Source: an uncultured Halieaceae bacterium (GTDB lineage: Bacteria; Pseudomonadota; Gammaproteobacteria; Pseudomonadales; Halieaceae). From it: 64,000 bases of DNA. The stretch is taken from the NCBI GenBank assembly GCA_913057135.1, contig CAJXNM010000006.1, positions 20,834 to 84,833 on the forward strand, given 5' to 3'. This document shows positions 36,670-45,778 of the stretch, piece after piece (the first letter of the stretch is position 1; every line of letters starts with the position of its first letter). The notes beneath the pieces are model-generated. The model searched no databases. It had not been told where the DNA came from and worked only from the letters and a program-made list of their open reading frames with translations. The translations under genes were made by a program, and so were the position numbers.

Positions 36670-37544
36670 CAGGCACCCAGGAGCAGCGCTATCACGTTCC
36701 GGTATCCGGGGGGAGCATCGAGGTTATCGTTGATCAGTTAGCTGACGAGGACTCTGACCCTAGCGCAGAGGTCGGTTCACCTATCAACTTGGTGTGTTTG
36801 CACGGCTGGACCCTCGATAGCCGTTCTTTTGCGCCACAAATGCCCCTGGTCAGCCCCAGGTTACGGTTGGTGCGTTACGACCGCAGGGGGTTTGGCAGCA
36901 ACCGCTTGAGCCCTTGTTTTCAGACAGAACTCGATGACCTTGGCGCCATTTTAATGTCCCTGCATGGGCCGGTGGTGTTGTGGGGTGTCTCCCAGGGCGC
37001 TCGTCTGGCCTTGCGTTACTGGGTGACAGCAAGGGCCCATGAGGGCGGCAATATGCCTCACCCCGACGGTGTCATTAGCCAAGGTGGGCATGTGGATGGC
37101 TTGGCGATTGATGACCCCGACAGTGACGCGATTCCCTTTGACCGCTATCGCCAATTGTTGGCGCAGGGCGATCGCGATAGTTTCATGCAGGAGTGGGGCC
37201 AGCATCCGCTGGTGGTGGGCGGTGCTACCCAACACCAGCGCGCCGCACTGGCCGCACTGGCCGATGGCTATACCGGGGCCGACTTATTAACCGAGGGTGC
37301 ATTGCCAGCCCCCATGGATGTACGCGCGGCGTTGCCCCATTTGCAGGCGCCGCTACTGGTGGTCACGGGTACGGAAGAAACCGCTTCTCGCCAGCGCCAC
37401 AGCGCCTACCTTGCGGAGCAGGTGCCCCTAGCACAGGCGGTGACTATTGGTGGCGGCGGTCACCTGTGTAACGTTACCCATGCGGATGAAGTGAATGCCG
37501 ACGTGCGTGGTTGGCTGGCCATTAATAACCAGCGGTTTGAATAG
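36666..37544 (+). CDS. Alpha/beta hydrolase
   Basis: 292 residues. Oxyanion region VCLHGWTLDSRSF, nucleophile elbow LWGVSQGARLAL with Ser in GVSQG, and the catalytic His in GGGGHLCNVTHADEV; the acid is likely Asp or Glu near LLVVTGTEE. The overlap GTGA with the citrate-synthase-like gene shows the two are co-translated. It may act as lactonase, thioesterase or C-C hydrolase in the same pathway. The C-terminus overlaps the convergent IclR gene by 23 bp. Confidence 0.85.
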   Translation: MTGTQEQRYHVPVSGGSIEVIVDQLADEDSDPSAEVGSPINLVCLHGWTLDSRSFAPQMPLVSPRLRLVRYDRRGFGSNRLSPCFQTELDDLGAILMSLHGPVVLWGVSQGARLALRYWVTARAHEGGNMPHPDGVISQGGHVDGLAIDDPDSDAIPFDRYRQLLAQGDRDSFMQEWGQHPLVVGGATQHQRAALAALADGYTGADLLTEGALPAPMDVRAALPHLQAPLLVVTGTEETASRQRHSAYLAEQVPLAQAVTIGGGGHLCNVTHADEVNADVRGWLAINNQRFE

Positions 37545-38340
37545 CTCGAACCAGTTCGGGGCTACGGCTTAACTCGGCGGTCAGGCTATCCCGAACCGCC
37601 AGTAAGCTCGGCAATCTACTGTCCGCGAAGCTATTAACGTCAATACGTGTGGTCGCCGCAGAGCTGTTGACGGCACCCACAGGTCCCCTACCGGGCATCA
37701 CAATGGGTGCAGCGATAGACGTGATACCGTAGTCCAGTTCGTCACTGACCATGGCATAGCCCTGATGGCGCGCCCTTTGAATAGCCTCTCGCAGGGCACT
37801 GGCATCGATCAGAGTGTGCTCGGTGCGCTGTTTGAGTGGGTACTTGAATAGGAACGCATCCACATCGCCGGGTGGCATCACCGACAGAATCGCGCGTCCC
37901 AAAGAGGTCGCAAGTGCCGGGAAGCGTGTGCCCGCACTGGCCTGTAAGCGAATGACCCGATAGGTCGATACATGACTCAGGTACAGCACATCGCTACCGG
38001 AGAGCAGGGCAAAGGAGGCGCTGTCACCGGTCTCATCCCGCAATCGCTGCAGCGAAGGGCGAATAAGGTTGTCGATGTCGAAGCTCTCGGTGAACGGTCG
38101 CGATAACTCGAGCACCGCTGGACGTAAGGAAAACACCCCATCGACTTTACCCACATAGCCCAACTCGGTCAGGGTTAGCAGGCAGCGTCTGGCGACCGCA
38201 GGGCTTAATTGGGTGACCCGCGCCACTTCCGACAAGGTCATTTGTGGACAGTCTCGAGAAAAGGCCGTCAGCACCCTGAGGCCTTTTTCTAGGGTGCTGA
38301 GGTACTCGGAGGCTGGGGCGCTGGGCGCGGCGTCAGCCAT
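37522..38340 (-). CDS. IclR-family regulator (PcaR/PobR-like)
   Basis: 272 residues. N-terminal winged helix STLEKGLRVLTAFSRDCPQMTLSEVA and LSPAVARRCLLTLTELGYV; C-terminal GAF-like effector domain ending LSRSPELVRAIQ. This subgroup controls aromatic-acid pathways, which fits the ligase/hydrolase island. It could bind the paired palindromes at 35750-35783. It overlaps the pepF stop region by 8 bp and so may be co-transcribed from pepF. Confidence 0.88.
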   Translation of the reverse strand: MADAAPSAPASEYLSTLEKGLRVLTAFSRDCPQMTLSEVARVTQLSPAVARRCLLTLTELGYVGKVDGVFSLRPAVLELSRPFTESFDIDNLIRPSLQRLRDETGDSASFALLSGSDVLYLSHVSTYRVIRLQASAGTRFPALATSLGRAILSVMPPGDVDAFLFKYPLKQRTEHTLIDASALREAIQRARHQGYAMVSDELDYGITSIAAPIVMPGRGPVGAVNSSAATTRIDVNSFADSRLPSLLAVRDSLTAELSRSPELVRAIQTAGY

Positions 38341-40306
38341 CGGATGACTCGGCTTCCATTTCGGCGAGCGCTTCCTCGAGCTGGGTCACGTAATCATCAA
38401 ACACAGCGATGGTGTCGTACACCGGCTGAGGGCTGGTCATATCGATACCGGCCTTTTTCAACAGCTCGATCGGATAGTCGCTTGAACCCGAGCGCAACAT
38501 ATCGAGGAAGCGCTCCCGGGCAGGTTCCCCTTGCTCAAGAATTTGTTTAGCCAAGGCGGTAGCGGCAACGAAGGATGTCGAGTACTGATAGACGTAGAAG
38601 TTATCGCCCCGTAGGAAGTGCGGAATGCGACTCCACTCTATTTGATTGAGTTCGTCGGCACGCACGGCGTCACCGTAGTAGGCATTAAACACATCCGCGT
38701 AGATAGCATTTAGTGTGTCGGCGGTCAGGGCTTCACCGGCCTCGACTTTGGCATGGGCCTGCATCTCGAAATCTGCAAAGGACGCCTGCCGGTAAAAACC
38801 GCCCCGGAACTCATCGAGGTAGCTGCTAAGGAGGTAAGCGCGCTCAGCGGGGCTGCTCGCCTCTCTTAACAACTTCTGCATGAGAATGGCTTCATTGGTC
38901 ATCGAGGCAATTTCCGCAATGAAAATCCGGTAATCCCCGTAGACATAGGGCTGGGTGGCGCGGGTTAAATAACTGTGAATCGAGTGACCGTATTCGTGGG
39001 CGAGGGTGGAGACATCATTCAAGGTGCCCTCGAAGTTCATCGACAGGTAGGGTTTAGAGGTATAGGTACCCCAGCTATAAGCGCCGCCGCGTTTGCCAGC
39101 GTTGGCGAAGGCATCGACCCAGCCCTGATCGAACCCTTTCCAGTACACCTCTAAATAATCGTCACCCAGGGGCTCGAGCGCGTCGGCAACGATGGTCTTG
39201 GCTTCCTCAAAACTGACGTTATCGATCGTGGGTTCAACGATGGGTGCGTATAAATCCCAAATCTCGAGCTGCTCGACACCGAGCATGCGTTCGCGCAATC
39301 GAAGGTAGCGCTGCAGGGGCTCTGCCCCTTCGCGTACCGCGGTAATTAGGTTGCGATAAACCTCGGTGGGGATACCGTTACTGTAGGTGGCCGCCTCAAG
39401 CCGTGAATCGAAGCCGCGGGCTTTCGCCAGGAATACACGACTTTTAACGTGGCCTTCATAGTTGGCCGCGAGGGTATGGTTGAGTTGCTCATAGGCTTTG
39501 AATAAGCCTTTCCAGGCGTCTTCGCGTACCCGACGGTCGCTGGAGTGAAGGAACGCGCCGTAGCGGGAGTTGGTCAACTCTACTTCGTTGCCCTCTTCAT
39601 CGACTACCGTACCGAACTTCAGGTCTGCGTTATCTATGGCGTTAAACACCGAGCTGAATTTGCCCAATGCATCCCCGGACATGGCCAGTAAACGCTCCTC
39701 GTCGGCGCTGAGGGTGTAGGGACGCATTCTGGACTCTTCATCAAGGTAGTGCCGGTACATGGCCAAACCTTCGGTGTTGGCAATCATCTGCTCAAGTTGG
39801 TCCTCGGGGATAGCCAATAACTCGGGAGAGAAGAACGACGCCACTTCGTTGTAGTTGGCATAGAGTGTTTGCGCTTCAGAGAATCGAGCGGCATTTTCGG
39901 ATACTCGGGTATCTTCAAAGGATTTTAGACCCGCATAGACGTACAGGTTGCCCACGATTTTTGAAATGTCTTCCGATTGGCGGATGGCTGCCAGAAGCGT
40001 TTCCCCGCTCTCCCCAAGTCGTCCGCGGTAAGCCTCGAGCTTGGGCAGCAAGGTTTTCAAACGCTCCTTATCGGCTTCCCAGGCATCGGCATCGGCGTAC
40101 ATGTCGGTGAGGTCCCATTTGTACTGGGCTGCAATCTCATCGCGCTCGGGCACATCCTGAGCCAACGTGGTGGTCGCGTTGCCCAGCAGCAGGCCCGCGG
40201 TGAGCACCAATGAGGCCGATGTCGTGCTGATCGTTTTCGGGCTTATGAGTGATAGGGCGGTGGATAGGGCTCGGCGGGGGGATCCATGAAAAACACGCTG
40301 ACGCAT
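38333..40306 (-). CDS. pepF: Exported M3-family oligoendopeptidase F
   Basis: 657 residues. The zinc motif HEYGHSIHS (HExxH with downstream Glu) identifies M3 peptidases; RDEIAAQYKWDLTDMY is the PepF N-terminus. Ahead of it is an about 50-residue leader with a hydrophobic stretch ending LLLGNATTTLAQ, a signal peptide, so the enzyme is probably periplasmic, unlike cytosolic PepF of Gram-positives. It would degrade imported oligopeptides. AAGGA lies 7 nt before ATG. Confidence 0.88.
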   Translation of the reverse strand: MRQRVFHGSPRRALSTALSLISPKTISTTSASLVLTAGLLLGNATTTLAQDVPERDEIAAQYKWDLTDMYADADAWEADKERLKTLLPKLEAYRGRLGESGETLLAAIRQSEDISKIVGNLYVYAGLKSFEDTRVSENAARFSEAQTLYANYNEVASFFSPELLAIPEDQLEQMIANTEGLAMYRHYLDEESRMRPYTLSADEERLLAMSGDALGKFSSVFNAIDNADLKFGTVVDEEGNEVELTNSRYGAFLHSSDRRVREDAWKGLFKAYEQLNHTLAANYEGHVKSRVFLAKARGFDSRLEAATYSNGIPTEVYRNLITAVREGAEPLQRYLRLRERMLGVEQLEIWDLYAPIVEPTIDNVSFEEAKTIVADALEPLGDDYLEVYWKGFDQGWVDAFANAGKRGGAYSWGTYTSKPYLSMNFEGTLNDVSTLAHEYGHSIHSYLTRATQPYVYGDYRIFIAEIASMTNEAILMQKLLREASSPAERAYLLSSYLDEFRGGFYRQASFADFEMQAHAKVEAGEALTADTLNAIYADVFNAYYGDAVRADELNQIEWSRIPHFLRGDNFYVYQYSTSFVAATALAKQILEQGEPARERFLDMLRSGSSDYPIELLKKAGIDMTSPQPVYDTIAVFDDYVTQLEEALAEMEAESSDG

Positions 40307-40406
40307 GACGATATCCTTGTGAAGTCACATCTTGAGTGCTGCGCGCTAGATAGCGGGCGCGCAGCGTCGACGCTGCAGATTACCGAAACCTGCGGTGCCT
40401 GCCCAG

Positions 40407-41159
40407 CTATGCTGCGCGCGCGGCGGTCACGGCCAGGGCAGACCCCTTGGCGACCAGCATACACCAGCCTCGCAACAACCATCCGGGGCGTTCGGTGGTT
40501 GCCGCTCGGGCCTCATCCCGGTGTGCTACTTCATCGGCTTGGCAGCTCGCCAGTACCTCACGCAAGGCGCTGTGGGGTCCAGTAGGGTCTAGTTTATCCA
40601 GTTGGGCTTGGTAGTGCTCATCAACGAAGGTCTCAACCGCGGCAATGGTTTGGTATACCCACCGCGGTCCCATTAGCCCTGGAATGGCCCCGGTCAGCCA
40701 TCCCAGCAATCGCCACAGGGGCAGTAATCGTGTCCGGTGGGCTTTTGGTAACCAGTCTTCCACCATGCCTAAATGTTTTTGCTCGGTAGCCAAATGCCTG
40801 TGGGCAAAGTCCCGGACCTGCTTGTCACGGCTGGTTGCCAGTAGCCCGCGGTAAATCATCACAGCGCCGGTCTCGCCGGCGTGATCCGAGCGCAGATCGG
40901 CTATCAGCCACGATGGCCAGTGTTGGGTGATGTCGGTCCTGGTCTTGGTATGAGTTTCGGTCTGGGTCTGGGTTATTGGAACCCCTTGGGCTGCGTACCA
41001 ATCCTGCCATTCCCAAGGTGTCATGGTCCTAGGTGGTTCCCCCGACAGAGCCCTGTCCCAAGCCTGCTGTTTAAGGGAGTGGTCCTGCTCCTGGGTCTTG
41101 GTTTTTGGCGCGTCGGCTTCCAAAATTTCTCGAATCAGACGCTGCTGGCGGGTTTCCAT
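40407..41159 (-). CDS. coq7: Coq7-type 2-polyprenyl-3-methyl-6-methoxy-benzoquinol hydroxylase
   Basis: 250 residues, a ferritin-like di-iron protein. Iron ligand motifs appear twice: LRSDHAGETGAVMIYRG with HLATEQKHLG, then FVDEHYQAQL with CQADEVAHRDEA. It does the O2-dependent C6 hydroxylation of ubiquinone synthesis in bacteria that lack UbiF. The N-terminal about 85 residues include a Thr-rich low-complexity stretch (TQTQTETHTKTRT) before the core and look variable. It follows the flavin-reductase gene by 3 nt. Confidence 0.9.
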   Translation of the reverse strand: METRQQRLIREILEADAPKTKTQEQDHSLKQQAWDRALSGEPPRTMTPWEWQDWYAAQGVPITQTQTETHTKTRTDITQHWPSWLIADLRSDHAGETGAVMIYRGLLATSRDKQVRDFAHRHLATEQKHLGMVEDWLPKAHRTRLLPLWRLLGWLTGAIPGLMGPRWVYQTIAAVETFVDEHYQAQLDKLDPTGPHSALREVLASCQADEVAHRDEARAATTERPGWLLRGWCMLVAKGSALAVTAARAA

Positions 41160-41162
41160 GGG

Positions 41163-41804
41163 TCAGTCCAAGCGCTCAGGTGGTTGGTTGGGTTTGGCAT
41201 AGGCGAAGCGTTCCGCGCTGTTTACACCATGGTAACTGTCGAGCCCGCAGGCCACAGCAGGATCAACCCCTGCCATATTCAGGGTGCCATCGTCACGCAT
41301 GATTTCGGCGGGGCAGCGCAGCAATTGAACTCGACCAATAAGCAGGTGGGTGTCGTTCACAGTGAGGGGCGTATGCTGCTCTAGGGTTAGCCCTAATTTG
41401 ATCATCGACCGAGCTACGAAGGGGGCCGCAAAGTCCTCTATCCATTCTTCATGCAGGCCCAGGGCCTCAAACTCAGAGGTATCACCGCCGTAGCGTGCAC
41501 TGGTTTGGTGGGCGACAGACACCCAACTTTGACCCACGTGATTGAGCGTCCAGCAGCCCGTGGAGAGAATATTGTCGAGGGTGTGCCGCTCGGTACCCTC
41601 TGGCTTTGGCCGTGCAATCATCCCGATAAGCGCAGGGGCGGCACCGACGTGGAAGACGTTACTGAACAGGGCGAGGTTAGTTGTGCCGTTGCTACTGCGT
41701 GTACCCACGAGCAGCGCCGAACGAAGTCCCGAGGCGCAGTTCATAAGATTTGCTCGGGTGCGCTGGGGTAGGGCGTCAATGCTGGCTGCGGTGAAGGTTT
41801 TCAT
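41163..41804 (-). CDS. Flavin reductase-like (DIM6/NTAB) FMN-binding protein
   Basis: 213 residues, split-barrel FMN fold: SALLVGTRSSNGTTNLALFSNVFHVG, then IGMIARPKPEGTERHTLDNI. Such proteins reduce flavin or bind FMN as a cofactor. The ATG overlaps the upstream DCC gene stop (ATGA); a start at 41942 would run inside that gene. The link with coq7 hints at electron supply to a monooxygenase, which is inference. Confidence 0.83.
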   Translation of the reverse strand: MKTFTAASIDALPQRTRANLMNCASGLRSALLVGTRSSNGTTNLALFSNVFHVGAAPALIGMIARPKPEGTERHTLDNILSTGCWTLNHVGQSWVSVAHQTSARYGGDTSEFEALGLHEEWIEDFAAPFVARSMIKLGLTLEQHTPLTVNDTHLLIGRVQLLRCPAEIMRDDGTLNMAGVDPAVACGLDSYHGVNSAERFAYAKPNQPPERLD

Positions 41805-42220
41805 GGGTCTCGACTCTGAACGGAGGGGGTGGCTGCGGTCTTTTTGCTTTGGCTGTAAAGCCGGTCGTAGCGCCAGCGCGCCCAGCGGTCGTAGACGCGC
41901 TCGACCATAGGTCGTATCACTGGCCAGGTCATCCAGCGCCACAACCAGCCAAAGCGGGTGTGCTGCCAGGCAGCGACATTGGCATCGACCCCGGTCAGGA
42001 ACACACCATCGCGTTCAAGATGAAGCACGCGCAACAGGGTGTCGCGGTCGGGTCGTCCAGAGGGTTGCCCTGTAGTGTCGCCACCTGGGGCATGGTCTCG
42101 CTGATAGTCGAGCTCATGGATGTCACACAGGGACAGCGACGATCCTTTTAAACGCCGGAGTCGATCCATCTCTTTAACGCACAGGGGACACTGGCCATCG
42201 TAGTACAAAGTGTCGGGCAT
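41801..42220 (-). CDS. DCC/DUF393 thiol-disulfide oxidoreductase-like protein
   Basis: 139 residues. N-terminal LYYDGQCPLCVKEMDRL carries the DGxCxxC redox motif of the DCC family, thioredoxin-fold proteins often found with quinone or membrane redox enzymes. The C-terminus has WRWMTWPVIRPMVERVYDRWARWRY, an aromatic and Arg-rich helix. It is the first gene of a tight operon DCC, flavin reductase, coq7. Confidence 0.85.
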   Translation of the reverse strand: MPDTLYYDGQCPLCVKEMDRLRRLKGSSLSLCDIHELDYQRDHAPGGDTTGQPSGRPDRDTLLRVLHLERDGVFLTGVDANVAAWQHTRFGWLWRWMTWPVIRPMVERVYDRWARWRYDRLYSQSKKTAATPSVQSRDP

Positions 42221-42258
42221 GTTTTCGTCTCAAGGCTGTTTATAGCGCTACGACGAAA

Positions 42259-42272
42259 ATCCAGCGCTGGAT
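42259..42272. repeat. 14-bp perfect palindrome upstream of the DCC operon
   Basis: ATCCAGCGCTGGAT, 38 bp before the DCC start, in the 170-bp gap between two minus-strand genes. It could be an operator or a site acting on the downstream operon. Nothing else in 42221-42390 is recognisable. Confidence 0.4.
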
Positions 42273-42390
42273 GGGCTCGCCTGGGTTTTGACAAACAGTT
42301 GTCCTGGTGAGGCTCGCCTGTGCGCCTCCAAGTGGCAAAACCACCGCCTAGAGAGGGTGCGACCGCGCTTTGGGGAGGTTGTACTAAGGG

Positions 42391-42906
42391 TTATTCGCTC
42401 TCGGCGAGCAGTGCCAGTATCTGCTCTTGCAGTGCCACTTCGTCGCCGGTTTTGAACCCCACGTGCACATCGCGCACGCGACCTTCGGCATCAATCAGGT
42501 AGCCCGATGGCATACCCTCAACGCCAAATTGCGTGGGTACTTCGCTCTCGGTGTCGATCACCACGGGGTAGGTCACGGTGTAGCGCTGTAGAAAGTCGAG
42601 GGCGTCCTCCTCGACCACATCAATACTAACGGCAACGGCCTGGAAACCGCGGGGTGCAAGTTCCTGGTAAAGCACGTCAATGGCCGGTAGCGAGCGGCGG
42701 CAGGGCCCGCACCAAGATGCCCAGAAATCCACGTATACCACCTTGCCGCGCATGTCTGACAGCTCGATAGCGCCCTCACCGTTAGCGATGACCGGCAGCG
42801 TGAAATTGGGTGCGGCTTGCCAGGATTCCGCCCGGAGCACCGTTGATGCCAAAGCCAGTAAAGCGGCAACTGCCATGGCTTGAGTACGCCGCCAATACCG
42901 AATCAT
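42391..42906 (-). CDS. TlpA/ResA-like periplasmic thiol-disulfide thioredoxin
   Basis: 171 residues with a signal peptide (MAVAALLALASTVLRAES), PNFTLPVI, the active site WASWCGPCRRSLP and the cis-Pro loop EGMPSGYLID. It reduces disulfides in the periplasm, for example in cytochrome c maturation. The start is uncertain because no clear SD precedes ATG 42906; the frame is open to 43200 but that part has no homology. Divergent from the pilin cluster across 426 bp, in which only the fimT SD is evident. Confidence 0.83.
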   Translation of the reverse strand: MIRYWRRTQAMAVAALLALASTVLRAESWQAAPNFTLPVIANGEGAIELSDMRGKVVYVDFWASWCGPCRRSLPAIDVLYQELAPRGFQAVAVSIDVVEEDALDFLQRYTVTYPVVIDTESEVPTQFGVEGMPSGYLIDAEGRVRDVHVGFKTGDEVALQEQILALLAESE

Positions 42907-43332
42907 TAGGGGATTGCGCTGACTGTTTTGAAGCGCGGTGCGGTGAGCGTTTCGAAGAATCCCGGAGAGCGAAATGGGGCGATCGTTGTGCAGAGTGGTG
43001 AAAACGTAGCGGTGAGCATTGAAGCGGCGACTGGTTGGCATCGGAGCATTCTCGTAGGATTGAAGGCGACACATTGGCAGCAACTGATCCGGGTCACAAG
43101 GTAGACAATTGTTGGTCAGGTCGTGTCTCCCATAGGGCGCAACGAACCATCTTCCCAGCCAGCTCAGTGGAGGTGCTGGGAACAGTGTGCGCCAGTTCAA
43201 TATTCACCACCCTTATCGGTGCTGTGCTTCACAAATCCGCAGCCTTAAATCCACGGCGCCTGATTTCTGCTGCAGGATCGCTGCATGGATTGATTAATGC
43301 GCCGGCGACGGTGCCGTGCCGGGAGGTGACAG

Positions 43333-43839
43333 ATGAAGGCTAAACAACAAAAGGGTTTTACGGTGGTTGAATTGATGGTGACAGTGGCCATCATGGGTAT
43401 TTTGTTGGGCGTTGGATTACCGGCCTTTGGTAGCTTGGTTGAGCGACAACAGTTGCGCAGCTCGGTCGAGACCCTGGCGTCGGACTTGCGACGCGCCCGC
43501 AGTGAGGCGATTGCTCGTGGACCGGCAGCCCGTGTTGAGGCGGCGTTTTACGCGGGCTCCAATGGCACCTGGAGTTACTCGATTGCCGATGGGGCTGATA
43601 CCATTGCCAGACGCTCTGCGGCGGATTACGGCAACAGCGTGGTACTCTCGGTAGCTCACGACAGCCCCGCCAGTGTCAGCTTCTCTGCCGTGCGGGCTGT
43701 GTCGTTGCAAAGCCACTTAGAGGTGCGCGTATCCTCGGGCGGTGCATCGGTGGTGGTCAGTCGTAATGCCATGGGGCGCATTGGTATATGTTCCAACAGC
43801 GAAGGGCTGGGTTACCCAGCTTGCAACAACGGGGCCTGA
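43333..43839 (+). CDS. fimT: Type IV minor pilin, FimT/GspH family
   Basis: 168 residues. Prepilin peptidase site KG/FTVVELMVTVAIMGILL with Glu5, then the GspH core (LASDLRRARSEAIARG) and a Cys pair near the C-terminus (GICSNSEGLGYPAC). Minor pilins prime pilus assembly at the inner membrane. GGGAGG lies 7 nt before ATG. First of a run of four; overlaps pilW by 52 bp. Confidence 0.88.
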   Translation: MKAKQQKGFTVVELMVTVAIMGILLGVGLPAFGSLVERQQLRSSVETLASDLRRARSEAIARGPAARVEAAFYAGSNGTWSYSIADGADTIARRSAADYGNSVVLSVAHDSPASVSFSAVRAVSLQSHLEVRVSSGGASVVVSRNAMGRIGICSNSEGLGYPACNNGA

Positions 43840-44621
43840 GCCTTGTAGAGTTAATTATCTCGGTGGCGATCGGGGCCTTTATTGCGCTCGCCGGATCGTC
43901 CCTCTACATCAACACGGTGACCACAGGCACCGATGTCTTTGATCGAACCCGGGCCACCGAGCAAGCGAGGGCCATTGTCGATACCGTCACTCAGGACTTT
44001 AGACGCATCGGCTACCAGACCGGCCAATTGTTGGACAACCCACTGGGTTTGTTCACGTCACCACCCTCAAGGGATGTCAGCCTAGGCGCTGCCTTGGGGG
44101 AATCCGAGGACTCCTGCATTCTCTATCACTACCAGACGGGTTCGGGGCCGCTCGATATCGGCTATTTTGGATTTCGTTTACTGGCCGGCGCTGTTCAGGT
44201 TTCCGAGTCAGAGACGGCCCAGTGTGACGACGCGGCCGATGCACCCCATTGGCTTGCGGCAACTGAGCGTGAAACGGTGCTTATTGATCAGTTGCGGTTT
44301 CGATTGGCGCAGCGTTGTATGGATGCTGAATCACGGCAGTGGCTTGGCGCTGAACCCTGCCGAAATTTTACGGAATGCGGCAGCAGCCGCACGTGTCGCG
44401 AGCGTCGACGCTTGGATGTCACCCTGTGCAGCTTTCCCGCTGATATTGGTATTGCCGGCAGTTGTCAGCCCGGCGCCGGCGCCAATACGCCCGAAGGTCA
44501 GCTGTTTTTACGGGTAGCAGCAACATCCCGCAATGACCGGCTATTTTTCGCGCCCAGCGCGTCTCAATTAATGGTGCTGGGAGATGGTGCGGGTGTGCCT
44601 CAGCCCAGTGCAGCTAACTAA
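43788..44621 (+). CDS. pilW: Type IV minor pilin PilW
   Basis: 277 residues. Prepilin site RG/LSLVELIISVAIGAFIAL, followed by TQDFRRIGYQTGQL, a block found in PilW. Several Cys residues in the C-terminal half (EPCRNFTECGSSRTCRERRR) suggest disulfides. The 52-bp overlap with fimT makes the start debatable; later starts lie too close to the cleavage site, so 43788 is kept. The stop overlaps the pilX ATG (TAATG). Confidence 0.85.
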   Translation: MFQQRRAGLPSLQQRGLSLVELIISVAIGAFIALAGSSLYINTVTTGTDVFDRTRATEQARAIVDTVTQDFRRIGYQTGQLLDNPLGLFTSPPSRDVSLGAALGESEDSCILYHYQTGSGPLDIGYFGFRLLAGAVQVSESETAQCDDAADAPHWLAATERETVLIDQLRFRLAQRCMDAESRQWLGAEPCRNFTECGSSRTCRERRRLDVTLCSFPADIGIAGSCQPGAGANTPEGQLFLRVAATSRNDRLFFAPSASQLMVLGDGAGVPQPSAAN

Positions 44622-45778
44622 TGGACGCTCTCATGGGTAAAGGCAGACGCTTGGGCGATCGTCGTCAACGGGGCGCTTACACACTGTCGATTATTATGGT
44701 GCTGTGCTTGGTTACGGGTATTGCCATCGTTGCACTGAATCGCTCAACCATTGATGCGATACGCATTACCAATAATGCCTTTGCTGCCCAAGAGGCTTTT
44801 AATGCCGCCGAAATCGGTTTGGCCGAGGCGGTCGCCGTGGCTCAGCCTTGGTACTTTGACTTTGAGGCGGGCATACCCCAACTGGAAATGCAGGAATCCT
44901 TTACCCACGGCAGTGGCGATACCACAGTCGAGCGTCACTATCGGGTGATCAGTCAGTTTGAGTTGGTGGGTGACTATATTCGCGTGCATGCCACCGCCGA
45001 GGGCGCAGATGCGGTAGCCAGTGTTTCCCAGCTGGCCGTGATGGCTCCGCTACTGGCCATCGACGGTTTTGACATGCCGCCGCTGGTGACCCGGGGTTGT
45101 GTTGATGATGGCGGTTCCAATCCTGCACTTTGTCCCGCTACCGACAGCGGTCGTTGGCAGTCGGCCCACTACACCCATGCCACGGCGGTGACCGCCGATG
45201 ATTGTCCTGACTACGGTGAAGCGTTTAACACGCATTTTGGCACCGGCGAGAACGCCATTAGCTGCAGCAATGGCGAACAGCCCCCAAGAGCCCAGGGCTT
45301 CTTTGGTATCGATGAGGAGACTCAAGATCTGTGGTCCACCCTGTTTACGACTGACCGGGCGTGGATGCAGCAAGCGGCGGCTCAGCACCCAAGCATTGAA
45401 TGGTTTGGTGCCGATGGCACAACCCTGGTGACACGAGACGATGTATTCGGCGCCCCCGACCGCCCTGTGATTGTGATTTTCGAAGGTTGCCCGCTGTTAG
45501 AGGGTACCTACTACGGTGTGGTCTTCATTGAACCTGATCCCAATGACCCAGGCCGGGGTAGTTGTAGTGCTCGAGATTGGGGGCCAGTGACGGTGTATGG
45601 CAGTTTGGTGGTCAACGGCGATTTTCGCGATTGGACATCCTTGTCGGCGCTGCATGCCTGGGCCACGGTACCCGGTGGACAGCTCACGAGCCTGGAGCAG
45701 GGGCCGCTGCAGTTGGTGCCGGGCACATGGACGGATATATTGGTACCGCCCACCCCGCAAGAGGCGCCAACACCATGA
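44621..45778 (+). CDS. pilX: PilX-like minor pilin, enlarged
   Basis: 385 residues, about twice the usual PilX size. The N-terminus QRGAYTLSIIMVLCLVTGIAIVAL has a prepilin-like Gly and one helix but no Glu5, as in PilX/GspK-type tip pilins; AAQEAFNAAEIGLAEAV follows. The extra 200 residues hold Cys pairs (RGCVDDGGSNPALC, SCSNGE, FEGCPLL, SCSARDWG) and end in a strand-rich region. Named from position between pilW and pilV and from the N-terminal block. Confidence 0.75.
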   Translation: MDALMGKGRRLGDRRQRGAYTLSIIMVLCLVTGIAIVALNRSTIDAIRITNNAFAAQEAFNAAEIGLAEAVAVAQPWYFDFEAGIPQLEMQESFTHGSGDTTVERHYRVISQFELVGDYIRVHATAEGADAVASVSQLAVMAPLLAIDGFDMPPLVTRGCVDDGGSNPALCPATDSGRWQSAHYTHATAVTADDCPDYGEAFNTHFGTGENAISCSNGEQPPRAQGFFGIDEETQDLWSTLFTTDRAWMQQAAAQHPSIEWFGADGTTLVTRDDVFGAPDRPVIVIFEGCPLLEGTYYGVVFIEPDPNDPGRGSCSARDWGPVTVYGSLVVNGDFRDWTSLSALHAWATVPGGQLTSLEQGPLQLVPGTWTDILVPPTPQEAPTP

